Shown one piece after another: positions 33,627-44,296 of a stretch of 64,000 bases of DNA. The notes beneath the pieces were generated by a model. It was not told the origin of the DNA, did no database searches, and worked only from the letters and a program-made list of their open reading frames with translations. Position 1 is the stretch's first letter, and the number at the start of each line of letters is the position of its first letter. The DNA comes from Sulfurimonas crateris. Its GTDB lineage: Bacteria; Campylobacterota; Campylobacteria; Campylobacterales; Sulfurimonadaceae. The stretch is from NCBI RefSeq assembly GCF_005217605.1, contig NZ_SZPX01000005.1:163207-227206 (forward strand), read 5' to 3'. Position numbers and translations under genes: made by a program.

Positions 33627-33664
33627 AAAGGGGGTGTTAGAAATCTTCTCTAAATCACCCTTTT
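33627..33664. terminator. Bidirectional terminator
   Basis: AAAG-GG-GGTG at 33627-33636 pairs with CACCCTTTT at 33656-33664, with an inner TTAGA/TCTAA stem. It ends hepT transcription on the plus strand and overlaps the TGA stop of the convergent membrane-protein gene. Confidence 0.65.
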
Positions 33665-34482
33665 CCAATGTTAAATATCTCTTTGATAAAGTAGTACAAA
33701 AGAAATAAAAAAGCTAACGGCAGAAGCATTGTCTGAAATATAAATACGGTTATAAGATCGACCACATACTCACTGGAATTGTCGGCTGCATTTTTATACT
33801 CCTCTATTTTTTTATTGTAGTAATTTGAGTCAAACTTCTCAACCACTTTATCAAAAAAAGAGCTCTCTTCCTTTTGCGCAATAGTCTCATTTGTCACTCT
33901 GCTTATCTCATCTTTTGTCTTGATTATATGTTGATTTAGTCTCTCTATATTATATTGGGGCTTTACAAAGTTATCATACGCCAGCTCGTTTACAAATCCC
34001 ATAAGCGGTATTGCAAATCTCAGAAATATCAAAACTATCGTTATCTTGAAGAAGAGAGATCTTGCTCTCTCATCCTTTTTAAATCTAAAAAAAAGCCAGA
34101 TATTTAAAACGACAAGAGAGATGGCCAAGATTATATTGTAAAGTTTGCTTATCACCACTCCCATCAATATTTTTTGAATACCCAAAGATGTCATACTTGC
34201 AAGCATAACAAGGGAGAACTGCTCGACAAGATCGTTGATGGGGTCTAATATCTCACCGATTGCTACCGTCAAAAAAGGGAGGTTTACCTCTGTTCCCTGA
34301 GCAAGTGATATGACTGCATTTAGGGCTTTCGCGCTCCCAAATACAATGATCGCCTGAGCCAGAGACTCATCTATAAGCTCTTTTGCTTTTATATCTACGG
34401 CAAAAGTAAAGGCCAGAATGATGATTACAGCGGAAAATGCAACGATAACGATCTTATTCCAATCTTTGCTAAATGAAATCAT
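33655..34482 (-). CDS. Polytopic membrane protein, unknown function
   Basis: 275 residues with about five or six membrane spans (near residues 10-29, 88-108, 115-133, 145-165 and 245-267) and a polar, Lys/Glu-rich coiled-coil-like stretch at 175-235. No transporter or enzyme motif is recognised. It is convergent with the MntA/HepT pair and downstream of groEL on the same strand, with 119 bases between, so it is probably transcribed on its own. Confidence 0.6.
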   Translation of the reverse strand: MISFSKDWNKIVIVAFSAVIIILAFTFAVDIKAKELIDESLAQAIIVFGSAKALNAVISLAQGTEVNLPFLTVAIGEILDPINDLVEQFSLVMLASMTSLGIQKILMGVVISKLYNIILAISLVVLNIWLFFRFKKDERARSLFFKITIVLIFLRFAIPLMGFVNELAYDNFVKPQYNIERLNQHIIKTKDEISRVTNETIAQKEESSFFDKVVEKFDSNYYNKKIEEYKNAADNSSEYVVDLITVFIFQTMLLPLAFLFLLYYFIKEIFNIGKG

Positions 34483-34601
34483 ACTCTCACTTTAAAATTA
34501 TATTTATCTTTATTGTACCACAGAAAAAATGATTGTCTCTCCTCCGAGAGTGGAGGAGAATAGAAGGAGGAAGAAGTAGTTGTTGCTTTGTATATGATGA
34601 A

Positions 34602-36245
<1,644 letters not shown>

Positions 36246-36250
36246 TTAGT

Positions 36251-36514
36251 TTATTTTTTTATGATTCCAAAAATATCTTCAGTCTCTATTACTAGAAACT
36301 TCTCGCCATCAAGCGAAATCTCACTACCGGAAAACTTTCCAAAAACGACCAAGTCCCCACACTTAACTTCGCTCACTTCGGAGCTAACAGCGACTACTTC
36401 ACCACGTGAGGGCTTCTCTTGTGCATTATCAGGAATAATGATACCACTGCTAGTAGTATTTGCCTCTTCTACTCTTTTTACTAGGACTCTTTTGCCTAAT
36501 GGTTGAAAATTCAT
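36251..36514 (-). CDS. groES: Co-chaperonin GroES (10 kDa)
   Basis: Lid of the GroEL chamber. 87 residues: [16 protein letters not shown] start, mobile loop [21 protein letters not shown] cut short by one or two residues relative to E. coli, and C-terminal [16 protein letters not shown]. First gene of the groESL operon, preceded by TTAAGGAG. Confidence 0.96.
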   Translation of the reverse strand: MNFQPLGKRVLVKRVEEANTTSSGIIIPDNAQEKPSRGEVVAVSSEVSEVKCGDLVVFGKFSGSEISLDGEKFLVIETEDIFGIIKK

Positions 36515-36548
36515 TTAAACTCCTTAAATAATATGATTTACGAGCGAA

Positions 36549-36577
36549 ATAGTACCCCAAAATGGTAACAAAGTCAA
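36549..36577 (-). promoter_or_regulatory. groESL promoter
   Basis: On the minus strand TTGACT (36577-36572), 17 bases, then TACTAT (36554-36549), about 35 bases before the groES start. It is unusual here in having a good -35 hexamer. Confidence 0.6.
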
Positions 36578-36582
36578 TACTC

Positions 36583-36599
36583 TTAGTCTACAAGACTAA
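36583..36599. promoter_or_regulatory. Inverted repeat upstream of the groESL promoter
   Basis: TTAGTC-TACAA-GACTAA, a 6-bp inverted repeat directly upstream of the -35 box. It is not CIRCE (no TTAGCACTC-N9-GAGTGCTAA). It may be an operator for another heat-shock repressor or a terminator-like stem. Confidence 0.4.
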
Positions 36600-36743
36600 A
36601 CTATCTTTATACCTAGTGGGCAGATATCTTGATACAAACTATTAGTTTTATATTTAATTATATAAATTATTAATATTCTTGAATTTTTCTCTTCTTAGCT
36701 TATTTAAAGTTTTAAAGAAGTATAATTCTGCCTCTTAAAAGAT

Positions 36744-36820
36744 GTCAGGGTAGCTCAGCTGGTTAGAGCACTGGTCTCATAAGCCGGGGGTCGCGAGTTC
36801 AAGTCTCGCCTTTGACACCA
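36744..36820 (+). tRNA. tRNA-Met (CAT)
   Basis: 77-nt cloverleaf with CCA: acceptor GTCAGGG/CTTTGAC with two G.T pairs, D stem GCTC/GAGC, anticodon stem CTGGT/GCCGG with loop CTCATAA, T stem GCGAG/CTCGC. The G.C first pair and lack of three G.C pairs before the loop argue against initiator tRNA. A lysidine-modified tRNA-Ile2 also bears CAT and is not fully excluded. A TATAAT precedes it at 36721. Confidence 0.9.
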
Positions 36821-36830
36821 TTTTTAAGAT

Positions 36831-36905
36831 TCCGGATTAGCTCAGCGGTAGAGTAGGTGACTGTTAATCACTTGGCCACTGGTTCGAATCCAGTATCCGG
36901 AGCCA
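36831..36905 (+). tRNA. tRNA-Asn (GTT)
   Basis: 75-nt cloverleaf with CCA, 10 bases after tRNA-Met and probably co-transcribed: acceptor TCCGGAT/ATCCGGA, D stem GCTC/GAGT, anticodon stem GTGA/TCAC with loop CTGTTAA, T stem CTGG/CCAG with TTCGAAT. Confidence 0.95.
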
Positions 36906-36968
36906 CTACATTTAAAACCCCAAAAATACTAACTTTTAAGAACCTGTAATCTTCAAATTTAAATATAC

Positions 36969-37586
36969 TTAGTTGATGACTTTCAAATGCTTCACAACTG
37001 CATCAACAATGATCTCATACCCTTTTTCATTAGGATGAATATAGTCGATCTTCAGCTCGTTTTTTGACAGCACTTTTGAGAGGACATCCTCTTCAAAAAA
37101 GACCTCTGTCTCTTTAGCGACCTCAGCATATATGGAGTGTGTATTAAATCCCAAAATACCGAAGTTTGGAACTCCGACAAGCAGAACCTTTGCTCCGCTT
37201 GCCTTTATGGTCTCTATCATCTGGGTGAGGTTGGCTTTTAACTTCTCATCTGAACGCTTGCGGATAATATCATTTCCGCCGTGGCATAGTATTACCAAGT
37301 CCGGTTTTTGTTCTAAAAGTTTGGGAAGGCGCTCTAAAGCCTCAGATGACTCTTCACCTGAAACGCCGCCGTTTATGACACGAACGCCTACTCTTTTTTG
37401 AAGCTGTGCGGGGTAACTCTCTTCCTCTGCAACGCCGAAGCCGTAAGTGATACTGTCACCAAAGGCAAGTATCGTCGCATCACTCTGTAGCTCGATTTGT
37501 GAGGAGCCTGAGTCTCTCTCTTTTGTAATTATTGTAAATAGCATAATTGCGCCAAGCAGAACAGTTATGACTTTTATCTTATTCAT
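36969..37586 (-). CDS. SGNH-family esterase/lysophospholipase (TesA-like)
   Basis: 205-residue hydrolase with an N-terminal hydrophobic segment (VITVLLGAIMLFTII) serving as signal anchor. Catalytic blocks are AFGDSITYG near 42 (nucleophile Ser), NGGVSGEES near 72, GGNDIIR near 105 and DYIHPNEKGYE near 180 with the catalytic Asp and His. Probably periplasmic, acting on lipid or aryl esters; E. coli TesA is the closest named relative. It converges on the tRNA pair. Confidence 0.85.
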   Translation of the reverse strand: MNKIKVITVLLGAIMLFTIITKERDSGSSQIELQSDATILAFGDSITYGFGVAEEESYPAQLQKRVGVRVINGGVSGEESSEALERLPKLLEQKPDLVILCHGGNDIIRKRSDEKLKANLTQMIETIKASGAKVLLVGVPNFGILGFNTHSIYAEVAKETEVFFEEDVLSKVLSKNELKIDYIHPNEKGYEIIVDAVVKHLKVIN

Positions 37587-37605
37587 TTAACTGTCCGTAA
37601 AATAG

Positions 37606-38049
37606 TTACGCGCTAAACATCATCTTTGCCAAAACTACTATGAAAAATCCCAAGACAAGAACGACTTTGTGAAAATGCTCTTGCATAAAGTGAGGTTTTT
37701 TACGACCGGTAAATTTTGTAAAAAGATTAAACAGAACTCCAAGCGCGATGATAAGTGCGAGAACGATTTTAATAACTAGCAATTTTTGCAGATCCGTCTC
37801 AAAAAAGCCTGCATTTGAGTTGATGTATCTTGACATCATCATGCCGCCCGTTAAAACTATAATAAGCAGTGAAATAGGGAAGATCTTAAAGCTTTTAGAG
37901 CCTAAAGTCTGGTTGATCTTCTCATCCGTCTCTTTGCCGAACTTGTTTTTGAGTGCAGAGATCATAAATACGTCGGTAAAGACATAACCTAAAAATATGA
38001 TAGCTAAAACTAAGTGGATTATATGTGCATATGGATAGACTGCTTCCAT
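37606..38049 (-). CDS. Small membrane protein, CopD-like
   Basis: 147 residues with four membrane spans (near 10-30, 53-72, 86-108 and 122-143). His10 and His13 stand in the first helix (YAHIIHLVLAIIFLGYVF), and an HFH motif occurs at the cytoplasmic face of the last span, so metal or heme binding is possible. It resembles the uncharacterised CopD-domain proteins of Campylobacterota. Lies between the esterase and pseudouridine synthase genes on the same strand. Confidence 0.55.
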   Translation of the reverse strand: MEAVYPYAHIIHLVLAIIFLGYVFTDVFMISALKNKFGKETDEKINQTLGSKSFKIFPISLLIIVLTGGMMMSRYINSNAGFFETDLQKLLVIKIVLALIIALGVLFNLFTKFTGRKKPHFMQEHFHKVVLVLGFFIVVLAKMMFSA

Positions 38050-38081
38050 TGTTGCTCCTGTGTGAAATTAGCGTAATTATA

Positions 38082-38798
38082 TCAAAGATGCCAGTTGAAA
38101 AACTTGCATATTGAGTTAAAGCTCTCATCTAAAGGCGCTTTAATAATAAGCATCTCATCGGTGTGTGGATGTTTTATTTGTAGTGTGATTGCGTGCAGAA
38201 GCATTCTGTGGCAGTTAAACTCACTGCGTATCAACTTGTTATGCTCCCCTCTTCCATACTTTGTATCGCCCAAGATATGGTGAGAGATATGTTTCATATG
38301 GCGGCGGAGCTGATGTTTTCGCCCTGTTTGCGGCTCTAGCTGTACAAGAGAGTATCTGCTCTTGTCATATTTTCCCACACTGTAAGGAACCTCAACCGTT
38401 GCAAGCCTCTTATAGTAGGTTGTCGCATCTTGAGCCTCTTTATCCTCAGAGCTGTCCTTATCTGCGATCTTATCAAGCTTTACGCTAAGAGCGTGCTCGA
38501 TCACTCCGCTCTCATCTACATAACCGCGAACAACCGCAATATAGCTCTTTTTTGTCTCTCTTGACATAAACTGCTTGCCCATTAGCTTTGCGCTCTCTTT
38601 ATCAAGCGCAAAAAGCAAAACTCCGGATGTCGGCTTATCTAATCGGTGAACGGGGTAGACGAACTGCCCTATCTGATCTCGAAGTATCTGCACGGCAAAC
38701 TCTGTCTCATGTCTGTCAATTGGGGAGCGATGAACCAAAAGACCTGATGGCTTGTTTATTGCCACCAGATACTCATCTCTGTATAAGATCTCAAGCAA
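38082..38798 (-). CDS. RluA-family pseudouridine synthase (TruC-like)
   Basis: Converts uridine to pseudouridine in tRNA or rRNA. The 238 residues carry the catalytic-Asp motif HRLDKPTSGVLLFA near 51-64 and GRKHQLRRHMKHISH near 160. The short form without an S4 domain and the start LEILYRDEYLVAINKPSGLLVH favour TruC (tRNA-Ile1/Asp U65) among subfamilies. A 6-base gap separates it from the helicase gene, so the two RNA-related genes form one unit. Confidence 0.83.
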   Translation of the reverse strand: MLEILYRDEYLVAINKPSGLLVHRSPIDRHETEFAVQILRDQIGQFVYPVHRLDKPTSGVLLFALDKESAKLMGKQFMSRETKKSYIAVVRGYVDESGVIEHALSVKLDKIADKDSSEDKEAQDATTYYKRLATVEVPYSVGKYDKSRYSLVQLEPQTGRKHQLRRHMKHISHHILGDTKYGRGEHNKLIRSEFNCHRMLLHAITLQIKHPHTDEMLIIKAPLDESFNSICKFFNWHL

Positions 38799-38804
38799 TA
38801 TGGA

Positions 38805-40112
38805 TTAACCGCGCTTTGTCGTTTTTCTTTTTTTTGTAGTTACGGGCTTTTTATAGCTCTCGCCTTTTTCGCTCTTTTGGACTTTTTGAGGTTTTTTGTA
38901 AGGTTTTTTAGCTCTTTTAGTCTCTGCTTTTTTATGCTCGCTCTTTAGATTTAGCTCATCCTGGTCTTTTCTTCTAATGGTCGGATCAGGCTCAAAACCC
39001 TCCACCGTCTCTTGCGGTATCTTCATCCCGATCAGCTTCTCTATGGCTTTAATATCATACTTCTCATAGATGTCGATTAAACTTATCGCCATCCCCTCAC
39101 GTCCTGCACGACCTGTTCGCCCTACTCTGTGGACATAGTCTTCTGGGATTGACGGGAGTTCATAGTTTATAACAAAAGGGAGCTCCTCTATGTCAAGTCC
39201 TCTTGAAGCGATGTCGGTCGCGACCAGAACTTTGGTTTTTCCCTCTTTAAAGTCATTTAAAGTCTTTAATCGGTTTGCCTGAGTTTTATCTCCGTGAATT
39301 ATTCCACACTTAAGACCATCTTTTTTAAGCTCTATTACAAGCTCATCGGCACTCGCTTTTGTTCTTGTAAAGACAAGTACCTGTCTAAAGTTTCTAGAGC
39401 CGATCACATAAGCCAAAAGTTGGGCTTTTTTGTCGGTGTCTACCAGATAAGCTACCTGATTTATGGTATCGACGGTTGAGTTCTTCTTTGAAGCCTCTAT
39501 AAATGCAGGCTTTGTAAGAATAAGTTTTGAGAGTTTTCTAACCTTCTCGCTGTAAGTAGCAGAGAAAAGAAGAGTCTGATGTCTCTTTGGCAAAAGAGGA
39601 TGGATCCTTTTTATCTCTTTTACAAATCCCATATCCAGCATTCTGTCCGCTTCATCAAGCACAAATATCTCTACATTTGAGACATCCAGACCCTTATCGA
39701 TATGCTCCAGCACTCTTCCCGGTGTTGCAATAATTATATCGACACCCTCTTTTAGAACTCTCTTTTGATAATCCAGATCTTTTCCGCCCACCAAAACGGC
39801 AATATTGAGAGGCATCTTTTTCGCAAAGCCCTGCATGTCATCGTAAATCTGCAAAGAGAGCTCTCTTGTGGGAGAGAGGATAATTCCTCTGAGCACTCTG
39901 TTCTCGTCAGCCGATGTTTTTCTTAGTCTTTGGATCATAGGAAGTCCAAAAGCTGCGGTCTTGCCCGTTCCTGTCTGAGCGGTTGCAAAAACATCGCTTT
40001 TTGCCAAAACCAGAGGAATCGCTCTTGTTTGGATACTTGTAGGTTGTTTGTAGCCCAGATCTTCTATGGCGCTAAGAAGTTGCTTTATAACTCCCAGTTT
40101 TTCGAATGACAT
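38805..40112 (-). CDS. DEAD-box RNA helicase (RhlE-like)
   Basis: ATP-dependent RNA unwinding, likely in ribosome assembly or RNA decay. The 435 residues have the Q motif (GYKQPTSIQTRAIP), AQTGTGKTAAF near 42, PTRELSLQI, DEADRMLDMG near 150, FSATYS near 181, HGDKTQANR, and HRVGRTGRAGREG near 330. Residues 370-435 are a basic tail (KKPYKKPQKVQK) typical of RhlE and other RNA-binding DEAD proteins. Confidence 0.9.
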   Translation of the reverse strand: MSFEKLGVIKQLLSAIEDLGYKQPTSIQTRAIPLVLAKSDVFATAQTGTGKTAAFGLPMIQRLRKTSADENRVLRGIILSPTRELSLQIYDDMQGFAKKMPLNIAVLVGGKDLDYQKRVLKEGVDIIIATPGRVLEHIDKGLDVSNVEIFVLDEADRMLDMGFVKEIKRIHPLLPKRHQTLLFSATYSEKVRKLSKLILTKPAFIEASKKNSTVDTINQVAYLVDTDKKAQLLAYVIGSRNFRQVLVFTRTKASADELVIELKKDGLKCGIIHGDKTQANRLKTLNDFKEGKTKVLVATDIASRGLDIEELPFVINYELPSIPEDYVHRVGRTGRAGREGMAISLIDIYEKYDIKAIEKLIGMKIPQETVEGFEPDPTIRRKDQDELNLKSEHKKAETKRAKKPYKKPQKVQKSEKGESYKKPVTTKKRKTTKRG

Positions 40113-40214
40113 CGCTTACCTACTTTCATATTAATAGTGCAATTTTAGCACATTATTAAAAAAATAAGTTTTTTATGGCTATAATCACCACAGATTTCAA
40201 AACGGCATAACAAA

Positions 40215-40760
40215 ATGATTAGAAAAACATTTAAAAATTTAAGCGCAAGTGAAAAATTCAAAACTTTTATTCATAAATATAAAGTGCCTACCGAATATTT
40301 ATCCGCTAATAGAAAGATGGTCTCAAAGGCAATTTTTATAGGGCTTTTTATTGCCTTTATCCCTATGCCTATGCAGATGCTCGCAGTTCTTGCTTTTATA
40401 CCTTTTACAAGGTTTAACGTCCCCATCGCTCTGGCAATGTGCTGGCTAAGCAACCCTTTTACGATGCCTTTTATGTACTATTTGGAGTATCAAACCGGAA
40501 GTTTTCTGCTTGGGATGGAGACTACGCCTGCCCAGATGACCTTAGAGTGGTTTAGCGACAATATAGGAAATATTTTTATTCCGCTTTATGTAGGGACTGC
40601 TTTTTACTCGATCTCGGTCTCATCTATTGCCTATTATCTTATTAACCATCTCTGGAGAAGCTCGGTTAAAAAAGACCAAGATTCACGCAAAAACGGCACT
40701 TACAAAAGATGGACAACCAAAGAAGATAAAGCTTCTGAGCAAGAAGAGCCTAAAGCTTAA
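40215..40760 (+). CDS. DUF2062 membrane protein
   Basis: 181 residues with the DUF2062 pattern: SKAIFIGLFIAFIPMPMQML near 35, FNVPIALAMCWLSNPFTMPFMYYLEYQTG near 75 and a third span near 120-140. The C-terminus is polar and charged. Function unknown; some relatives are fused to glycosyltransferases. It overlaps the end of lgt, which is read toward it, by 11 bases. Confidence 0.75.
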   Translation: MIRKTFKNLSASEKFKTFIHKYKVPTEYLSANRKMVSKAIFIGLFIAFIPMPMQMLAVLAFIPFTRFNVPIALAMCWLSNPFTMPFMYYLEYQTGSFLLGMETTPAQMTLEWFSDNIGNIFIPLYVGTAFYSISVSSIAYYLINHLWRSSVKKDQDSRKNGTYKRWTTKEDKASEQEEPKA

Positions 40761-41568
40761 CGCTTCTTTTTTTAAAATATACCCACGCAATAACACCCAG
40801 CAGACTCATAGCCAGGCTCATAACCTGCCCTTGTGTTATGAAGTTGCAGCAGACGTAACCTATCTGAACATCTGGTGCGCGCCAGATCTCTGCTATCGCT
40901 CTGAATGCCCCGTAGCTTATACCGTAGATCAAGATAAGCTCTCCGCTATAGCTCTGGAGCCTTCTAAAGAGATAGACCACTATAAAAACACCAAACCCCT
41001 CTAATATCGCCTCATAGAGCTGTGAGGGATGGCGAAGGAGACCATCTACCAATATCCCCCAAGGCACATCCGTCTCACGACCAATAAGCTCTTTGTTTAA
41101 AAAGTTTCCTATACGTCCGAAGACAAATGCAAGAGGTACGCTTATAGCCACCAAGTCCATTATCTTGCCGATCTTTATTTTATGCTTTTTGGAGTAGAGA
41201 TATGTCGCAATTAAAAAGCCGAGCACGGCTCCGTGATAGCTCATACCTCTTATGCCTACAAATTCATCCCCGACAAACGGGTTGAATATCTGCCAGGGAT
41301 GAGATAGATAATAGAGCGTTTGAGGATCGTAAAACAGTATATAACCGAGTCTGGCTCCTAAAATAACACCTATCTCTACATAGATAAAATAGATATCTAT
41401 GCCTTGTTTGCCAAAATCAAGGCCATCTTTTTTTATAAAATATTTACCGATATAAAGAGCACTTAAAAGTGCCAAAACATACATAATTCCATACCAATGT
41501 ACGGGAATTGAAAATATATGAAACGCTACGGGATCAAACGTCTCGTATATGTTATTCCATGCCGACAT
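40750..41568 (-). CDS. lgt: Prolipoprotein diacylglyceryl transferase
   Basis: Inner-membrane enzyme that adds diacylglycerol from phosphatidylglycerol to the lipobox Cys of prolipoproteins. The 272 residues have seven spans, YHGAVLGFLIA near 105 with the key His, and GRIGNFLNKELIGRETDVPWG near 143, carrying the Arg, Asn and Glu of the Lgt signature; FRRLQSYSGELIL follows. One base of overlap with the Fe-S gene upstream. Confidence 0.95.
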   Translation of the reverse strand: MSAWNNIYETFDPVAFHIFSIPVHWYGIMYVLALLSALYIGKYFIKKDGLDFGKQGIDIYFIYVEIGVILGARLGYILFYDPQTLYYLSHPWQIFNPFVGDEFVGIRGMSYHGAVLGFLIATYLYSKKHKIKIGKIMDLVAISVPLAFVFGRIGNFLNKELIGRETDVPWGILVDGLLRHPSQLYEAILEGFGVFIVVYLFRRLQSYSGELILIYGISYGAFRAIAEIWRAPDVQIGYVCCNFITQGQVMSLAMSLLGVIAWVYFKKRSVKL

Positions 41569-42851
41569 TACTCTTTTAATGCCTCTGCAATTAGCTCTAT
41601 AGGGTTTTTAAAGACCGTTTTAGTATCGGTATAGCCGAGTGAAGCGTTTATCTGCATTCTGCACGCGCTGCACTCTGAACTTACCACATCCGCTTTTGTC
41701 TCATTTATCATGGCAGCTTTAGGCGCTCCGGCAGCTTTTGCAAAGTGGTACTTCTCGCTCTGCATCGTTACACCGCCAAAACCGCAGCAGCTGTTAGGGT
41801 CGCTCATCTCAACTATGTCGTAGTTCTTACCTATGAGCTTTCTAGGCTCTTCATAAATACCCTGCATCTTTCTTGCGTGGCAAGGGTCATGGTAGGTCAC
41901 TATTTTTGGATCTTTTTTCTTGGATGCTAGTATCTTGCTAAGCTCGGTATGCTGTTCAAGCCACTCCGTAGCCATAAATATCTTCTCTCTAAGCGCAACA
42001 GCTCTTGCCTTCCACTCAGGCTGGTCATGGAAGAAGTGCTCATAGTCGATCTTTATCATCGCCGAACATGTTGCCTCTGGAATAATTATAGCCTCGACAT
42101 CTTTGCTAAAACTCTCAAAGTACTCTATGTTGAATTTTGCATTGTGATCGACCGTATAAAAATCGCCCGTAAAATAAGCGGGTGCTCCGCAGCACTTCTG
42201 ATCTTTTGCCAAAAATGCGTCAATCTCCAAATACTCCAAAATCTCCAAAAGCGAGTTTCCGACATTTACATAGTTGTAGTTGCCCAGACACCCTATAAAA
42301 ACAGCAACTTTTCTTTTGCCACCGTTGTCTATGTTCTCTTTATGGGAGTTTAAAAACGACACTTTTTTAAGGCTCGGAAGAATCCTGTCAGCCTTTAACA
42401 TAGGCAGATTGAAACGCGAGGTCATAGAGTCCTTGTTTGCCTGGATCTTGAACGAACATGTCTGAAATACCCAGCCGAGCTTAAAAGCCAAGTCGTTAAG
42501 CCAGCGATGGCGAAGAAGCAAAAAGAAAGCTCTCTTATACCATGCAATACCGAACTTCTCGCCTATGTCTGCGCGCACCTGCTCTATGACCATATCTGTA
42601 GGAAGCGACTTTGGACACACCTCAACACAAGCCGTACATAAAAAACAGCTCTCAAAAATATCTTTTGCATTTTTATCCAGCTCTAAATTGCCGCGCTGAT
42701 AAGCACCCAAAAGGTCCAAAAATCCTCTTGGAGAGGTGACTTCATCTGCATTTACGTTATGAATTGTACAGACCGGAATACATTTTCCACACTTTATACA
42801 CTCATCGGTCGTAGCGCCAAAGTTAAAGATTTCTTGCGCAGTTTTGCTCAT
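41568..42851 (-). CDS. Fe-S oxidoreductase subunit with two 4Fe-4S and CCG domains (GlcF/HdrB-like)
   Basis: 427-residue electron-transfer subunit. Two ferredoxin motifs at the N-terminus (CIKCGKCIPVC near 18 and CFLCTACVEVC near 69) are followed by two CCG cysteine-rich domains (GCLGNYN...KCCGAPAYFTG near 190-235 and YHDPCHARKMQ...SCCGFGGV near 320-365). This arrangement is shared by glycolate oxidase GlcF, LutA-like and heterodisulfide-reductase-like proteins. No FAD subunit is next to it, so the donor is unknown. Gene order with lgt and hemN is probably an operon. Confidence 0.8.
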   Translation of the reverse strand: MSKTAQEIFNFGATTDECIKCGKCIPVCTIHNVNADEVTSPRGFLDLLGAYQRGNLELDKNAKDIFESCFLCTACVEVCPKSLPTDMVIEQVRADIGEKFGIAWYKRAFFLLLRHRWLNDLAFKLGWVFQTCSFKIQANKDSMTSRFNLPMLKADRILPSLKKVSFLNSHKENIDNGGKRKVAVFIGCLGNYNYVNVGNSLLEILEYLEIDAFLAKDQKCCGAPAYFTGDFYTVDHNAKFNIEYFESFSKDVEAIIIPEATCSAMIKIDYEHFFHDQPEWKARAVALREKIFMATEWLEQHTELSKILASKKKDPKIVTYHDPCHARKMQGIYEEPRKLIGKNYDIVEMSDPNSCCGFGGVTMQSEKYHFAKAAGAPKAAMINETKADVVSSECSACRMQINASLGYTDTKTVFKNPIELIAEALKE

Positions 42852-42853
42852 TG

Positions 42854-44221
42854 CTAAACCGTTTTAGAGAATGTTTTAGAGCTTGCCGCATGTTTTTTCA
42901 TATAAGCGTCAAACGGCATTGCAATATTTCTAATAAGAAGAGTTCCCGTCTCGGAGCACTCTATAAAATCATCATTTATCGTTAATAGACCATCTTCTTC
43001 AAAAGGTTTAAGTGCTTCAATTGCGTCTGCAAAATACTCTTTAAAGCTAGTGTTAAAGAGCTTCTCAAATCTCTTGATATCAAGTTTAAAGTTGCTCATA
43101 AGCTCCATGATCACATACTGTCTGATCTGGTCATCATCGTTTAGGACAATACCTCTCTCAAACGGCAATTTTCCGGCATCTATAGCCTCTTCATAATCTC
43201 TCATCTCTTTGAAATTTTGAGCATAGTGTGCAACTCCTTCACCGATAGAGGTAAGGCCTACTCCTATAAGATCAGCGCCGCCTTTTGTAGTGTAACCCTG
43301 GAAGTTTCTATGTAACTCACCTTTTTTTATAGCTTTGAAAAGCTCATCTTCAGGCTTGGCAAAGTGGTCCATTCCTATCATCTTGTAACCATTCGAGGTA
43401 AGAAAATTGATGGTCTCTTGCATAATGCGCAGTTTCTCATCAGGAAGAGGAAGCGTTGTCTCATCGATCTTACGCATTGTTTTTTTCATCCAAGGCACGT
43501 GGGCATAATTAAAGACCGCAAATCTATCCGGGTCCAGTGTGATGGCAAGGGCGAGCGTCTCTTTAAAAGTCTCAAGAGATTGATACGGAAGCCCATAGAT
43601 TAGGTCAACGTTTACCGAGACCATATTGTATTTTCTAGCCAAATCCATGGCATTTTTTGTGATCTCGTAAGGCTGTATCCTGTGGATGGCGTGTTGAACT
43701 TTTTCATTGAAGTCCTGAATACCGAAACTTACACGGTTAAATCCGTTCTCAGCCAGAACTCTCATCTGATCTTCGTCAATATGGCGCGGATCTATCTCAC
43801 AGCTGACCTCTGCATCTTTTACAAAGTTAGGAAAAAAAGATTTTATCTCTTTGATGACCTCTTCAAGCTGCGCTGCGCTGAAAAATGTCGGAGTCCCGCC
43901 GCCAAAGTGCATCTGGATCACTTCTCTATTGCAGTTTACATGTGAAGAGAGAATTTTAAGCTCTCTTTTGAGATAGTCGATGTAGCGAAGCATCTTGTCC
44001 TCTTTGGAAGTAAAGACAACGTTACATCCGCAAAAATAGCAAGCATTCTTGCAAAAAGGAAGGTGAAAATATAAACTCAAAGGACGAGAAGAATCTTGCT
44101 GTTCAAGCTTTTGTATATACTCATCATAACCAAAAGAGTCGCTAAACTCCAATGCCGTCGGATAGCTCGTATAGCGAGGTCCCGGTTTTGAGTACTTTGT
44201 GAATTTTGCAAAATCTAGCAT
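42854..44221 (-). CDS. hemN: Oxygen-independent coproporphyrinogen III oxidase
   Basis: Radical SAM enzyme that decarboxylates coproporphyrinogen III in heme synthesis without O2. The 455 residues match true HemN length. The cluster motif is HLPFCKNACYFCGCNV near 53-68, FGGGTPTF near 107 binds SAM, and YTTKGGADLIGVGLTSIG near 310 is conserved. The start KFTKYSKPGPRYTSYPTALEF is diagnostic of HemN over the HemW-like paralogues. It starts 76 bases after the ABC exporter. Confidence 0.94.
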   Translation of the reverse strand: MLDFAKFTKYSKPGPRYTSYPTALEFSDSFGYDEYIQKLEQQDSSRPLSLYFHLPFCKNACYFCGCNVVFTSKEDKMLRYIDYLKRELKILSSHVNCNREVIQMHFGGGTPTFFSAAQLEEVIKEIKSFFPNFVKDAEVSCEIDPRHIDEDQMRVLAENGFNRVSFGIQDFNEKVQHAIHRIQPYEITKNAMDLARKYNMVSVNVDLIYGLPYQSLETFKETLALAITLDPDRFAVFNYAHVPWMKKTMRKIDETTLPLPDEKLRIMQETINFLTSNGYKMIGMDHFAKPEDELFKAIKKGELHRNFQGYTTKGGADLIGVGLTSIGEGVAHYAQNFKEMRDYEEAIDAGKLPFERGIVLNDDDQIRQYVIMELMSNFKLDIKRFEKLFNTSFKEYFADAIEALKPFEEDGLLTINDDFIECSETGTLLIRNIAMPFDAYMKKHAASSKTFSKTV

Positions 44222-44296
44222 ATGCGTCCTTATTACTATTGTTTATATTTAAAAATAGAGCGATTATCTCTAAAAAGTGTTGAAATTCTCATTAAT

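Noticed and set aside
36515..36600. CIRCE element before groESL
   Set aside because: The inverted repeat present is TTAGTC/GACTAA and does not match the CIRCE consensus.
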